DNA of 64,000 nucleotides from Rodentibacter caecimuris (GTDB lineage Bacteria; Pseudomonadota; Gammaproteobacteria; Enterobacterales; Pasteurellaceae). The translations under genes and the position numbers were made by a program. Under the pieces are notes generated by a model. It saw only the letters and a list, made by a program, of their open reading frames with translations. It made no database searches and had not been told where the DNA came from. Shown here in pieces: positions 17,207 through 26,244 of this stretch. Every line of letters begins with the position of its first letter. Position 1 is the first letter of the stretch. The DNA is taken from the NCBI RefSeq assembly GCF_024622045.1, contig NZ_JANKBP010000004.1; one strand, given 5' to 3'.

Positions 17207-18340
17207 CTAATTAACTTGGGTTATTCCTATATTCTGCCCAAATTGACGTTTCATTGCTGTACGTTTAGTACGATCAATAACATCACCGGCCAGTTGCCCG
17301 CACGCAGCATCAATATCATCTCCCCGAGTTTTACGCACAATGACAGTAAAACCATATTCCATTAATGCTTTTTGGAATCGATCGATACGGGTATTTGAAC
17401 TTTTGGCATAAGGGGCTTCAGGAAACGGATTCCACGGGATTAAATTAATTTTACAAGGTGTATTTTTCAACACTTCCGCAAGCTGATGAGCATGCTCCAC
17501 ACTATCATTAACATGATCCAACATCACATATTCAATCGTGACTTTGCCATGATTAGCATTAGAAACACTCAAATAACGGTTCACAGAATCAATCAGCATT
17601 TTAATATTATATTTTTTATTAATCGGTACAATTTCATCACGTAATTCATCATTCGGCGCATGTAAGGAGATGGCTAATGCAACATCAATCATCTTACTTA
17701 AATTATCCAATGCCGGCACAACTCCTGAAGTAGAAAGCGTCACTCGGCGTTTAGATAAACCGTAAGCAAAATCGTCCAACATGATTTCCATTGCAGGAAC
17801 AACATTTGCCACATTTAATAGCGGTTCCCCCATCCCCATCATCACCACATTCGTTATTGGACGAACGCCTGTCACGCCAAAATTACCGATAATTTTTGAA
17901 GCTCGCCACACTTGCCCAATAATTTCAGATACGGTCAAATTACGGTTAAAGCCTTGTTGAGCGGTAGAACAAAAGGTACAGGCCAAGGCACAACCAACCT
18001 GAGAAGAAACACAAAGCGTGGCACGATCCGCTTCCGGAATATACACGGTTTCTACTTGTTGATCGCCCACCTGCATTGCCCATTTTATCGTGCCGTCTGC
18101 AGAACGTTGCTCTACCGCCACTTCAGGTGCTCTAATTTCAGCAACAGATTTTAACTTTTCTCGTAATTTCTTATTGATATTTGTCATATTGTCGAAATTA
18201 TCTTCGCCAAAATGATAAATCCATTTTACTAATTGATCGGCTCGAAACGGTTTTTCCCCAAGTTCTTGAAAAAATTCACGCATTTGTTGGCGCGTCAAAT
18301 CCATTAAATTAATTTTTTTGTTTGATATTTGTTCTAACAT
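17207..18340 (-). CDS. rlmN: RlmN, 23S rRNA A2503 / tRNA A37 C2-methyltransferase
   Basis: This is a radical-SAM enzyme that methylates A2503 of 23S rRNA and A37 of some tRNAs. It has the CxxxCxxC cluster motif in CALACTFCSTAQQGFNR, the GMGEPLLN motif and the catalytic C-terminal Cys in DDIDAACGQLAG. I chose ATG 18340 (MLEQISNKK), preceded by GAGG at 5-6 bases, over ATG 18361; it gives 377 residues. It leads the operon rlmN-pilF-rodZ-ispG-hisS-yfgM. Confidence 0.95.
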   Translation of the reverse strand: MLEQISNKKINLMDLTRQQMREFFQELGEKPFRADQLVKWIYHFGEDNFDNMTNINKKLREKLKSVAEIRAPEVAVEQRSADGTIKWAMQVGDQQVETVYIPEADRATLCVSSQVGCALACTFCSTAQQGFNRNLTVSEIIGQVWRASKIIGNFGVTGVRPITNVVMMGMGEPLLNVANVVPAMEIMLDDFAYGLSKRRVTLSTSGVVPALDNLSKMIDVALAISLHAPNDELRDEIVPINKKYNIKMLIDSVNRYLSVSNANHGKVTIEYVMLDHVNDSVEHAHQLAEVLKNTPCKINLIPWNPFPEAPYAKSSNTRIDRFQKALMEYGFTVIVRKTRGDDIDAACGQLAGDVIDRTKRTAMKRQFGQNIGITQVN

Positions 18341-18478
18341 TAAAGCCTCGTTGCTACACATTATGGCAATAAAAATTGTAGTGATTTACTACAAAAAAGC
18401 CTGATATAAAAATGAGCAGCGATTTTACAGATTTGTTAGAAGATAAGCTAGCAGATTTCAAAAACAAGAACATTTCTG

Positions 18479-18537
18479 ACCGCACTTTTTACGATTCAGA
18501 TCGCAAAAATAAGCAATCTTTTAGAAAAAAGTGCGGT
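18479..18537. repeat. Inverted uptake-signal pair between rlmN and pbpG
   Basis: ACCGCACTTTTT (18479-18490) and AAAAAGTGCGGT (18526-18537) form a perfect 12-bp inverted repeat with 35 bases between the arms. It lies between two divergent genes, 36 bases before pbpG, where a terminator would not be expected. Confidence 0.7.
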
Positions 18538-18572
18538 AGAATACGCCTCTGTTTTATTTATCGGTACTAAAA

Positions 18573-19457
18573 ATGTTTAAAAAATGCTTTTCAGTTTTGT
18601 GTCTATGTATCCCAGCCCCCTTAACCATGGCGCAATCCTATGTTGTTTATGATTTCACCCATGATAAAGTATTGGAAAGCAGCTCACCAAACCATGTTCA
18701 ACCTATCGCATCGGTCACAAAACTCATGACCGCAAATGTATTTTTAGAAAATAATAAAAATCCTCGTTGCACAACCTCCATTACAGATGATGATCATGAC
18801 TATATCAAAGGTACCCGCACAAAATTACCGATCTACACACCTATTTCCTGTAATGAATTACTAAAAGCGATGTTAGTCCATTCCGATAACCAGGCGGCTC
18901 ATGCTCTTTCTCGTTCAGCTGGAATGACCCGTCTTCAATTTATTCAAAAAATGAACGAGAAAGCTCGTAAACTTGGTATGCGTTCAACCCGATTCACTGA
19001 TAGTTCAGGCTTGTCGGATAGTAATATTTCAAGTGTGATGGACTTGGTTAAACTAACTAAATATTCCTTGAATAATCCGCAAATTAAGTATTTTTCTAAT
19101 ATGCCAAGCGCTTATATTCAAGCCGGTGGACGTCAGGTATTTGTGAGAAATACCAATAAACTAGTGCGAGAAGAGGTATTTGATGCTGCAATTAATAAAA
19201 CCGGCTATATTCGTGAGTCCGGTTATAATTTGGTATTTGTTAATAAGCATCCTTGTAGAAACTCAGCCATTGGCGTGATTAGTTTAAATAATAGCTCTTC
19301 CCAATTCCGTACTAACTTTACAAAAAGCAAATTGGAAAAATATGGTTGCATTGCCGGACATCGACTAAACAATTTCACACCGGATGATGCACAATACGAA
19401 GAAGGCTATGATGAAGAAGGCTTAACCAATCTAATCGAACAACTTTCCAAACAATAA
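18573..19457 (+). CDS. pbpG: PbpG, D-alanyl-D-alanine endopeptidase (PBP7)
   Basis: This periplasmic low-mass penicillin-binding protein cleaves DD-crosslinks in peptidoglycan. All three active-site motifs are present: SVTK (Ser47, Lys50), SDN (104-106) and KTG (209-211). A signal peptide spans about residues 1-20 (cut after MAQ). The length of 294 is typical of PBP7, which lacks the C-terminal domain of DacA-type enzymes. There is no clear ribosome site. It is a single-gene unit ended by the hairpin at 19471. Confidence 0.92.
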   Translation: MFKKCFSVLCLCIPAPLTMAQSYVVYDFTHDKVLESSSPNHVQPIASVTKLMTANVFLENNKNPRCTTSITDDDHDYIKGTRTKLPIYTPISCNELLKAMLVHSDNQAAHALSRSAGMTRLQFIQKMNEKARKLGMRSTRFTDSSGLSDSNISSVMDLVKLTKYSLNNPQIKYFSNMPSAYIQAGGRQVFVRNTNKLVREEVFDAAINKTGYIRESGYNLVFVNKHPCRNSAIGVISLNNSSSQFRTNFTKSKLEKYGCIAGHRLNNFTPDDAQYEEGYDEEGLTNLIEQLSKQ

Positions 19458-19470
19458 GTTTCCCTATTTT

Positions 19471-19498
19471 ACCGGCAATAACATGCCGGTATATTTTT
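19471..19498 (+). terminator. pbpG terminator
   Basis: ACCGGCA (19471-19477) pairs with TGCCGGT (19484-19490) around ATAACA and is followed by ATATTTTTAT. It lies 13 bases after the pbpG stop. Confidence 0.8.
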
Positions 19499-19582
19499 AT
19501 TCCTACAGTCATAAACATTCAAAAACATAGAAAAAATCTATCATCCTTTTTGATATTCTGACGGACATAAAAATAAATTTTG

Positions 19583-19601
19583 AAAGTTGATAATCATTTT
19601 T
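19583..19601 (+). promoter_or_regulatory. Candidate Fur box upstream of yfeA
   Basis: GATAATCATTTTT at 19589-19601 matches 11 of 13 bases of the right two-thirds of the classical Fur box; the left third is poor. It lies about 110 bases before the yfeA start. Fur control of yfeABCD is known in other bacteria. Confidence 0.4.
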
Positions 19602-19706
19602 ATTTAAAACCTATGTAAAAAGTAGTACTATTGCATTGGTGAATGTAAATTTACTGCATTTACCTATAGTTCAATAAAACAAATTCAACTTTATTAAGGA
19701 GAGCTT

Positions 19707-20588
19707 ATGCGAATTTCATTAAAAATTATGACCGCACTTGCGTTAGGTTTATTTACGATGCAGGCTAATGCAAAATTTAAAGTCGTTACTACTTTTACTA
19801 TTATCCAAGATATTGCGCAAAATGTAGCTGGTGATGCCGCAATCGTGGAATCCATCACAAAACCGGGGGCTGAAATTCACGAATACGAGCCAACGCCAAA
19901 GGACATCGTCAAGGCACAATCTGCCGATTTAATTTTATGGAATGGTCTAAATTTAGAGCGTTGGTTCGAGCGTTTTTTCCAAAACATTAAAGACAAACCG
20001 GCCGTAGTGGTAACAGAAGGCATTACGCCACTTTCTATTTACGAGGGCCCTTACAAAGATGCGCCTAACCCTCACGCTTGGATGTCACCTTCTAATGCAT
20101 TAATTTATATTGAAAATATTAAAAACACGCTGACAAAACATGATCCTCAAAATGCCGCCGTATATGAAAAAAACGCTGCGGATTATGCACAAAAAATTAA
20201 ACAATTAGATGAACCGCTTCGTGCTAAACTTGCACAAATTCCGGAATCCAAACGTTGGTTGGTCACTAGTGAGGGGGCTTTCAGCTATTTAGCGAAAGAT
20301 TATAATTTAAAAGAAGGTTACTTATGGCCAATTAATGCCGAACAGCAAGGAACGCCTCAACAAGTTCGTAAAGTAATTGATTTAGTTCGTAAAAATAATA
20401 TTCCGGTCGTATTTAGTGAAAGTACAATTTCACCTAAACCGGCACAACAAGTGGCAAAAGAAAGCGGGGCGAAATATGGGGGAGTATTATATGTGGATTC
20501 TCTTTCAACCAAAGATGGTCCGGTACCAACCTATATTGACCTACTGAACACCACTGTCTCCACTATAGTTAAAGGATTTGAAAAATAA
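19707..20588 (+). CDS. yfeA: YfeA/SitA-type Mn/Fe-binding periplasmic protein
   Basis: This is the substrate-binding protein of a manganese/iron ABC importer (cluster A-I). Residues 1-22 are a signal peptide ending ANA. The four metal ligands of YfeA all align with a constant offset of 18: His58 (EIHEYEP), His123 (NPHAWMSP), Glu189 (SEGAFSY) and Asp264 (LYVDSLS). The Glu in third place marks the Mn/Fe type rather than the Zn type (ZnuA has His). An uptake signal lies inside the signal peptide (MTALA). AAGGAGAG gives a strong ribosome site. Confidence 0.93.
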   Translation: MRISLKIMTALALGLFTMQANAKFKVVTTFTIIQDIAQNVAGDAAIVESITKPGAEIHEYEPTPKDIVKAQSADLILWNGLNLERWFERFFQNIKDKPAVVVTEGITPLSIYEGPYKDAPNPHAWMSPSNALIYIENIKNTLTKHDPQNAAVYEKNAADYAQKIKQLDEPLRAKLAQIPESKRWLVTSEGAFSYLAKDYNLKEGYLWPINAEQQGTPQQVRKVIDLVRKNNIPVVFSESTISPKPAQQVAKESGAKYGGVLYVDSLSTKDGPVPTYIDLLNTTVSTIVKGFEK

Positions 20589-21490
20589 TGGAATCATTTT
20601 CGACATCAATTCGAGTAAACGACGTAACCGTTCGTTACAACAACGGGCATACTGCCATTCATGATATGTCTTTTTCACTCAATGACGGGACGATTTGCGC
20701 ACTGGTTGGCGTGAATGGTAGTGGCAAATCAACCTTGTTTAAAAGCCTAATGGGGTTGGTGAAACCACAAAAAGGTGAAATTAAACTATGCAATTTACCA
20801 ATTGCCCAAGCCTTAAAACGCAATCTGATTGCTTATGTTCCCCAATCGGAAGAAGTGGACTGGCAATTCCCTGTTTCCGTTTATGATGTCGTTATGATGG
20901 GGCGTTATGGATACATGAATCTTTTGCGTATCCCAAAAGCCATTGATAAACAAAAAGTGCAAGAGGCTATGCAACGTGTAAACATTGAGCATCTTGCACA
21001 TCGCCAAATTGGTGAACTATCCGGTGGGCAAAAAAAACGTGTATTCTTAGCTCGGGCATTGGCACAACAAAGTCCAATAATTTTATTAGATGAGCCTTTC
21101 ACCGGTGTTGATGTCAAAACGGAAAACGCCATTGTAGATTTATTACGACAGCTTCGTAGCGAAGGACATTTAATTTTAGTATCTACCCATAACCTAGGTT
21201 CCGTGCCGGATTTTTGTGATCAAGTAGTCATGATTAATCGTACGGTAATTGCTGCGGGTAAAACGGAAGATACCTTTAACCAACATAATTTAGAGATTGT
21301 CTTTGGCGGTGTGTTACGCCATATTAAATTACAGGGTGAAGATTTACATAATGATGAAGACAAACGCTCAGTGACAGTATTGACCGATGATGAAAAAGCG
21401 GTGGTATTCTACGGTGAAACCAAACAAGATCCACCTGCAACAACACTAGATTATCGTATTGATATTGCCAACAATAAAAAAGAGGAGTAA
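20588..21490 (+). CDS. yfeB: YfeB-type Mn/Fe ABC importer ATPase
   Basis: This 300-residue ATP-binding subunit has Walker A GVNGSGKST, the signature LSGGQKKR, Walker B IILLDEPF and the H-loop VSTHN. It overlaps the yfeA stop by one base (TAATG), so translation is coupled. The C-terminal extension of about 60 residues is acidic (EDLHNDEDKRSV) and common in YfeB/SitB proteins. Confidence 0.94.
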   Translation: MESFSTSIRVNDVTVRYNNGHTAIHDMSFSLNDGTICALVGVNGSGKSTLFKSLMGLVKPQKGEIKLCNLPIAQALKRNLIAYVPQSEEVDWQFPVSVYDVVMMGRYGYMNLLRIPKAIDKQKVQEAMQRVNIEHLAHRQIGELSGGQKKRVFLARALAQQSPIILLDEPFTGVDVKTENAIVDLLRQLRSEGHLILVSTHNLGSVPDFCDQVVMINRTVIAAGKTEDTFNQHNLEIVFGGVLRHIKLQGEDLHNDEDKRSVTVLTDDEKAVVFYGETKQDPPATTLDYRIDIANNKKEE

Positions 21491-21497
21491 TAAACCC

Positions 21498-22346
21498 ATG
21501 CTAGATTTATTACTCGAGCCTTTCTCTTATGATTATATGCTTAAAGCGATGATTTTGAGTACCGTTGTCGGGGGAATTTGTGCTTTTTTGTCTTCCTATT
21601 TAATGCTCAAAGGCTGGTCATTAATTGGTGATGCCTTGTCCCACTCCGTTGTACCGGGCGTCGCTATTGCTTATGCGTTTTCCTTGCCTTACGCGCTCGG
21701 TGCATTTTTTTCAGGTATTTTAGCCGCACTTTCTATTTTATGGATAAAGTCTATTTCCAAGCTAAAAGAAGATGCGGTAATCGGCTTTATTTTCAGTACG
21801 TTCTTTGCGCTTGGATTACTGATTATTTCGCTAAATCCAACCGCTGTAAATGTGCAAAATATTATTTTGGGTAATATTTTAGGGATTGCAGACGAAGATA
21901 TCTATCAAGTCTCAATCATCATCGGCATTTGCTTAGTCTTACTTTTATTATTTTGGAAAGACTTACTGCTGATTTTTTTCGATGAAACCCAAGCTATTAC
22001 CGTAGGACTTTCCCCCCTGTTTTACAAAATTTTATTTTTTACGTTATTAAGTGCTTGTGTAGTTGCCGCATTGCAAACCGTAGGTGCAATTCTTGTGATC
22101 GCAATGGTTATTACCCCGGGTGCTACGGCTTATCTACTGACAGATAGATTTAAAACCCTAGCAATTATTGCTGTTATCCTAGGTTCAATCACCAGTTTTG
22201 TGGGCGTTTATATAAGCTATTATTTAGACGGTGCAAGTGGGGGAATAATAGTTACATTGCAAACGTTACTTTTCCTTCTCGCATTTTTATTCTCCCCAAA
22301 ATACGGCTTACTTACTCGCAATAAAAAGGCGGTACCCAATGTTTGA
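21498..22346 (+). CDS. yfeC: YfeC-type Mn/Fe ABC importer permease
   Basis: This is an inner-membrane permease of the ABC-3 (metal) family with about eight hydrophobic segments. The motifs LKGWSLIGDALSHSVVPG near residues 35-55 and GAILVIAMVITPGATAYLL are family hallmarks. I chose ATG 21498, preceded by AGAGGAG at about 10 bases, over an earlier in-frame start that would overlap yfeB by 32 bases. It gives 282 residues. Confidence 0.93.
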   Translation: MLDLLLEPFSYDYMLKAMILSTVVGGICAFLSSYLMLKGWSLIGDALSHSVVPGVAIAYAFSLPYALGAFFSGILAALSILWIKSISKLKEDAVIGFIFSTFFALGLLIISLNPTAVNVQNIILGNILGIADEDIYQVSIIIGICLVLLLLFWKDLLLIFFDETQAITVGLSPLFYKILFFTLLSACVVAALQTVGAILVIAMVITPGATAYLLTDRFKTLAIIAVILGSITSFVGVYISYYLDGASGGIIVTLQTLLFLLAFLFSPKYGLLTRNKKAVPNV

Positions 22347-23151
22347 CTGGTTTTTAGAGCCCCTCCAATTTGCTTTTATGCAAAATGCGTTGATCACCGC
22401 ATTAATTGTTTCTACTATCTGTGCCTTGCTTTCCTGTTATTTAGTATTAAAGGGTTGGTCATTAATGGGTGATGCAATCTCTCACGCAGTACTACCCGGA
22501 ATTGTATTAGCCTATCTGGCAGGTATTCCTCTTGCTATCGGTGCATTCCTATCCGGCATTTTTTGCTCATTCGGCGTAGGTTATTTAAAAGAAAACAGCC
22601 GCATTAAAGAAGACACGGCAATGGGTATTGTATTCTCAGGAATGTTTGCCATCGGATTAGTGATGTTTACCAAAATTCAAACGGAGCAACATTTAACCCA
22701 TATTTTGTTTGGCAATGTACTGGGCGTAAGCAATATTGAATTAATACAAACTGCGGTCATTTCTACCATTGTTTTTCTAGCAATTCTATTGAAACGCCGT
22801 GATTTATTACTTTATTGTTTTGACGCAAGCCACGCTCGAGTCGCCGGTCTCTCGCCTAAAATTTTGCATTATAGTTTACTCATTCTCACTGCGCTTACTA
22901 TTGTTAGCACAATGCAGGTGGTAGGGGTAATCTTAGTGGTTGCAATGTTAATCGCACCGGGGATTACGGCACTTACATTGACAAAATCCTTTGATAAAAT
23001 GCTATGGATCTCTGTCATAACCTCAGTTATTTCAAGCCTTATGGGCGTGATTTTGAGCTATCACTTTGATGCCTCAACGGGTGCTTGTATTATTTTATTG
23101 CAGGCGGCAATTTTTATCCTTGCATTAGCCTATAGCAAAATTAAACAATAA
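22339..23151 (+). CDS. yfeD: YfeD-type Mn/Fe ABC importer permease
   Basis: This second permease (270 residues) is clearly paralogous to the gene before it: it shares the same order of motifs (LKGWSLMGDAISHAVLPG, VGVILVVAMLIAPGITALTL). YfeC and YfeD form a heterodimeric channel. The start overlaps the yfeC stop by 8 bases. It is the last gene of yfeABCD. Confidence 0.93.
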   Translation: MFDWFLEPLQFAFMQNALITALIVSTICALLSCYLVLKGWSLMGDAISHAVLPGIVLAYLAGIPLAIGAFLSGIFCSFGVGYLKENSRIKEDTAMGIVFSGMFAIGLVMFTKIQTEQHLTHILFGNVLGVSNIELIQTAVISTIVFLAILLKRRDLLLYCFDASHARVAGLSPKILHYSLLILTALTIVSTMQVVGVILVVAMLIAPGITALTLTKSFDKMLWISVITSVISSLMGVILSYHFDASTGACIILLQAAIFILALAYSKIKQ

Positions 23152-23156
23152 TTCAA

Positions 23157-23175
23157 GGCGGATATATTATCCGCC
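23157..23175 (+). terminator. Hairpin after yfeD, possible terminator
   Basis: GGCGGATA (23157-23164) pairs with TATCCGCC (23168-23175) across three bases. Only a weak T-rich tail follows (GTTAATTTA). It stands between convergent yfeD and rlmC. Confidence 0.55.
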
Positions 23176-23182
23176 CGAATCG

Positions 23183-24358
23183 TTAATTTATGATACGCGC
23201 TAATAAGGTCAGCACTTCATAATGTGCCGTATGCGGGAACATATCAAAAAGCTGAATTTTAACAGGCTGATAATGTGTCAGATCGCGTAAATCTTTCCCC
23301 ATAGAAATGGCGTTACAACTGGAATATAAAATAAAGTGCGGTCGGATTTGGTTGAGAAATTCGCTTACTGCCTTTCCGATTCCACGACGTGGAGGGTTTA
23401 CAATAACCAAATCCGGGCGTTCCTCATTGCCGTTCAACACAAAATTTGCCGCATCTAAAGACTGAAATGTCACATTCCGTAAAGCTAATTTTTGGGCGGA
23501 CATTTTTGCCGCTAAAATTGCCGATGGCGAAATTTCAATACCGGTCAGTTCAACGTTCTGCCCTTTTTCTCCTTGCAATCCATACGCACAATGCAAACCG
23601 AAACCGCCCACACCGCAAAATAGATCCCACAATGTTGTTACAGGCAAATCTTTTACCCATTGTTGTGCCGTTTTATATAATCCTGCGGCAACCTGAGGAT
23701 TCGTTTGGAAAAAACCTTGGGGACGAATAAAAAGCGGAATATCATTAAAACGTTCCGCTAAAAATTGTTGTTCCGTGAGAAAAATTTCTTGCTCCCCTTC
23801 TAAAATAGCGGCGTGTTGGGGTTGCAGATTTACACTGACGACCTCCAGTTGAGGTAATTTAGCTATAAGTCCGGCCAACTCCCGACAAATTAACGCTAAC
23901 TTATTTTCAGAACGCAGCACAAAGCGCAACATTAACTTCCCTGTTGATACGCTTTCTGTCAGTAAAATATATTTAAGTTCACCTTTCTTCTTGGCAACGT
24001 TGTACGGCACTAAGCCGGCACGCCCGATAAAATCTTTTAGAATAGGGAAGATCGTTGCAAAATGCGTGGGATAGAGAGGACAATCGCACAAATCAATCGC
24101 ACTATTCGGATCATTAGGATCTTGCAAAATACCGAGAATCGGTCGTTCCACCGAGCCGCTCACAACCATTTTAGCTTTATTACGAAATGCCGACGGTTGT
24201 GATTGAAAAGGGGCTAACCAAACCAAATCATCACAATTCAAATGAGAAAGCTGCGTTTTTAGATGAGTGATTTTCTCAGAAATTTGCCGTTCATAAGGCA
24301 TTTTAAGCCATTGACATGAACGACAATTTCCCGCTTGATAATGGCGGCAATCCATCAT
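23183..24358 (-). CDS. rlmC: RlmC (RumB), 23S rRNA m5U747 methyltransferase
   Basis: This SAM-dependent enzyme methylates U747 of 23S rRNA. It has an N-terminal Fe-S Cys cluster (CRHYQAGNCRSCQW plus CDCPLYP), FFQTNPQ, the SAM motif DLFCGVGGFGLHCA, NPPRRGIG and the nucleophile motif SSCNA. The opening resembles E. coli RlmC from MMDCRHYQ onward, and ATG 24358 overlaps the nagZ TGA by four bases, so I prefer it to the upstream start at 24376. Confidence 0.94.
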   Translation of the reverse strand: MMDCRHYQAGNCRSCQWLKMPYERQISEKITHLKTQLSHLNCDDLVWLAPFQSQPSAFRNKAKMVVSGSVERPILGILQDPNDPNSAIDLCDCPLYPTHFATIFPILKDFIGRAGLVPYNVAKKKGELKYILLTESVSTGKLMLRFVLRSENKLALICRELAGLIAKLPQLEVVSVNLQPQHAAILEGEQEIFLTEQQFLAERFNDIPLFIRPQGFFQTNPQVAAGLYKTAQQWVKDLPVTTLWDLFCGVGGFGLHCAYGLQGEKGQNVELTGIEISPSAILAAKMSAQKLALRNVTFQSLDAANFVLNGNEERPDLVIVNPPRRGIGKAVSEFLNQIRPHFILYSSCNAISMGKDLRDLTHYQPVKIQLFDMFPHTAHYEVLTLLARIIN

Positions 24359-25398
24359 GCTTTGCCTGCCAACCATGCTTGTTGAAGCGCCGACAATTTT
24401 TTATGGTTTTCCAACCAACGTGGTGTTTTGGTCAATTCAGACCAACTATATGATTTTTTCTTAAATAAACTATTTAAACGTGTTTGACGCTGAATAAAGT
24501 GCGGTTGATTTTCCGTGAGTTTTAACTGATCCAACACTTGAATTACACCAGCCCGCTCATTACAAAGTAACAATAAATCACAACCGGCATTCAATGCCTT
24601 TTCACTACGAGCGACAAAGTCCCCCATAAACCCTGCACCTTTCATCCCTAGATCATCGGAGAAAATCGCTCCGCTAAAATTCAATTTTTCACGTAAAATT
24701 CGCTTTAACCAATATTCCGAACCACTTGCCGGCTGACTATCGCATTGAGTATAAATCACGTGGGCAGGCATAATGGCATCCAATTTTTGCTGCGCAATCA
24801 ATTGTTTAAAAGGTTGGAGATCCCGACTAAAAATCGCCTCCTGAGGACGTTCATCATAAGGCGTTTCCAGATGGGAATCCGCCAATACGTGTCCGTGACC
24901 GGGAAAGTGTTTGCCCGTTGTTGCCATTCCCGCTTCACGCATTCCATCAATAAAAACGCCCGCTAAATTGACCGCACTTTGCACATCACCACTAAAGCTG
25001 CGATCGCCAATAGCACGACATTCATGGCCTAAATCCAACACCGGTGCAAAGCTGAGATCAATATCAAGCGCTGCCATTTCCGCCGCCATTTGCCAGCCTG
25101 ATTCTCTTGCCCAATGTTGCTGCTGCAAAACATCGGATAATGAAGTAAAAGCTTGCATTGCCGGCAACTGTGTAAAACCTTCACGAAAACGTTGCACACG
25201 ACCACCTTCTTGATCTACCGTAATCAGTAACGGTTTTTTCACCCGCTCACGTACGGATTTCACCAATGCCTGAATCTGTTCTCTCTCATAAAAATTGCGG
25301 GTAAACAAAATTAAACCGGCAACTAAAGGATGCTCCAGCAATTCAACTTCTTCTTGAGTTAGCTCGTAACCTTCAAGATCAATTAATAAAGTAGACAT
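24355..25398 (-). CDS. nagZ: NagZ, beta-N-acetylhexosaminidase
   Basis: This 347-residue family GH3 enzyme removes GlcNAc from anhydromuropeptides in the cytoplasm during peptidoglycan recycling. It carries KHFPGHG and the His/Asp loop GHVLADSHLETP of NagZ enzymes, and the nucleophile loop ISDDLGM-like FSDDLGMKG. It lies 3 bases after ycfL, as part of hinT-ycfL-nagZ; the E. coli cluster has lpoB and thiK in between, which are absent here. Confidence 0.95.
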   Translation of the reverse strand: MSTLLIDLEGYELTQEEVELLEHPLVAGLILFTRNFYEREQIQALVKSVRERVKKPLLITVDQEGGRVQRFREGFTQLPAMQAFTSLSDVLQQQHWARESGWQMAAEMAALDIDLSFAPVLDLGHECRAIGDRSFSGDVQSAVNLAGVFIDGMREAGMATTGKHFPGHGHVLADSHLETPYDERPQEAIFSRDLQPFKQLIAQQKLDAIMPAHVIYTQCDSQPASGSEYWLKRILREKLNFSGAIFSDDLGMKGAGFMGDFVARSEKALNAGCDLLLLCNERAGVIQVLDQLKLTENQPHFIQRQTRLNSLFKKKSYSWSELTKTPRWLENHKKLSALQQAWLAGKA

Positions 25399-25401
25399 AA
25401 T

Positions 25402-25752
25402 TTACTGTAAATAAAGACGATAGTTAGTACTTTCCAACGTTGGTTTTATCAGCTCAACAGACTGACGTGTTTGAGGTTGTAAACGCAAATTGCCGACAAC
25501 GCTTTCACGCTGATCCGCCCAAACTTGGGTTACACCCTGTGCGTTATACCAAAAAAGATGATAATTCACATTAACCGGTTGGCTAGTTTTATTTTTTACC
25601 CACGCAGAATCCGCCGACACGTTTGCCTCAACAACTGAAGCAAGTTCCACCGTTATATTCAAAATAGGAGTATTCGTGTGAACCAAATTCGGCCCTGAAA
25701 CGGAACACGCCGAAAGCACCAAGCCCGCAAAAATAATCAATAATTTTTTCAT
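25402..25752 (-). CDS. ycfL: YcfL family lipoprotein
   Basis: This 116-residue lipoprotein has the signal MKKLLIIFAGLVLSAC and the lipidated Cys at residue 16. The body resembles YcfL (DUF1425): NVNYHLFWYNAQGVTQ followed by a region that ends TNYRLYLQ. Function is unknown. TAATG couples it to hinT upstream, and nagZ follows 3 bases on, as in enterobacteria. Confidence 0.8.
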   Translation of the reverse strand: MKKLLIIFAGLVLSACSVSGPNLVHTNTPILNITVELASVVEANVSADSAWVKNKTSQPVNVNYHLFWYNAQGVTQVWADQRESVVGNLRLQPQTRQSVELIKPTLESTNYRLYLQ

Positions 25753-26102
25753 TATTTACCCAACATTTTGCCAAGCGGTTCGCCCCCTAGCAGGTGCATA
25801 TGAATATGAAACACTTCCTGACCGCCATGTTTGTTGCAATTGACAATTAAGCGGTAACCGTCTTCCGCAATCCCCTCCTGTTTCGCTAATTTTGCTGCGA
25901 CTGTGAACAGGCGTCCAAGCGATGCTTCATCTTGTTCGGTTACCTCATTGGCTGTTGGAATCAATTTATTTGGGATAATTAAAATATGGGTTTTAGCTTG
26001 TGGCGCAATATCGCGAAAGGCAGTCACCAATTCGTCTTGATAAACAATATCGGCGGGGATTTCTTTACGAATAATTTTGCTGAAAATGGTTTCTTCTACC
26101 AT
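25752..26102 (-). CDS. hinT: HinT, histidine-triad purine nucleoside phosphoramidase
   Basis: This 116-residue HIT protein has the histidine triad HIHMH (His99, His101, His103) with GGQEVFHIHMHLLGG around it. It hydrolyses adenosine phosphoramidates and lysyl-AMP-type adducts. It lies upstream of ycfL and nagZ with a one-base overlap. Two terminators separate it from ppiD, so it probably has its own promoter in 26103-26200. Confidence 0.95.
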   Translation of the reverse strand: MVEETIFSKIIRKEIPADIVYQDELVTAFRDIAPQAKTHILIIPNKLIPTANEVTEQDEASLGRLFTVAAKLAKQEGIAEDGYRLIVNCNKHGGQEVFHIHMHLLGGEPLGKMLGK

Positions 26103-26124
26103 AGGATTTTCCTTCTATCAATGA

Positions 26125-26156
26125 AAAAAGTGCGGTTGAAAACTACCGCACTTTTT
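26125..26156. terminator. Inverted uptake-signal hairpin upstream of hinT
   Basis: AAAAAGTGCGGT (26125-26136) pairs with ACCGCACTTTTT (26145-26156). It is terminator-like on both strands and follows a second, unrelated terminator after ppiD, 23 bases before the hinT start. Confidence 0.65.
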
Positions 26157-26202
26157 ATCAGAAATCAGTTCTGATTGCAATTTACCGTTATTCTTTCAAG
26201 AA

Positions 26203-26228
26203 AAAAGCCTATGTTCTCATAGGCTTTT
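26203..26228 (-). terminator. ppiD terminator
   Basis: AAAAGCCTATG, loop TTCT, CATAGGCTTTT is a perfect 11-bp stem flanked by A's and T's. It lies 17 bases after the ppiD stop. Confidence 0.85.
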
Positions 26229-26244
26229 ACTCAAAACTTATTAA

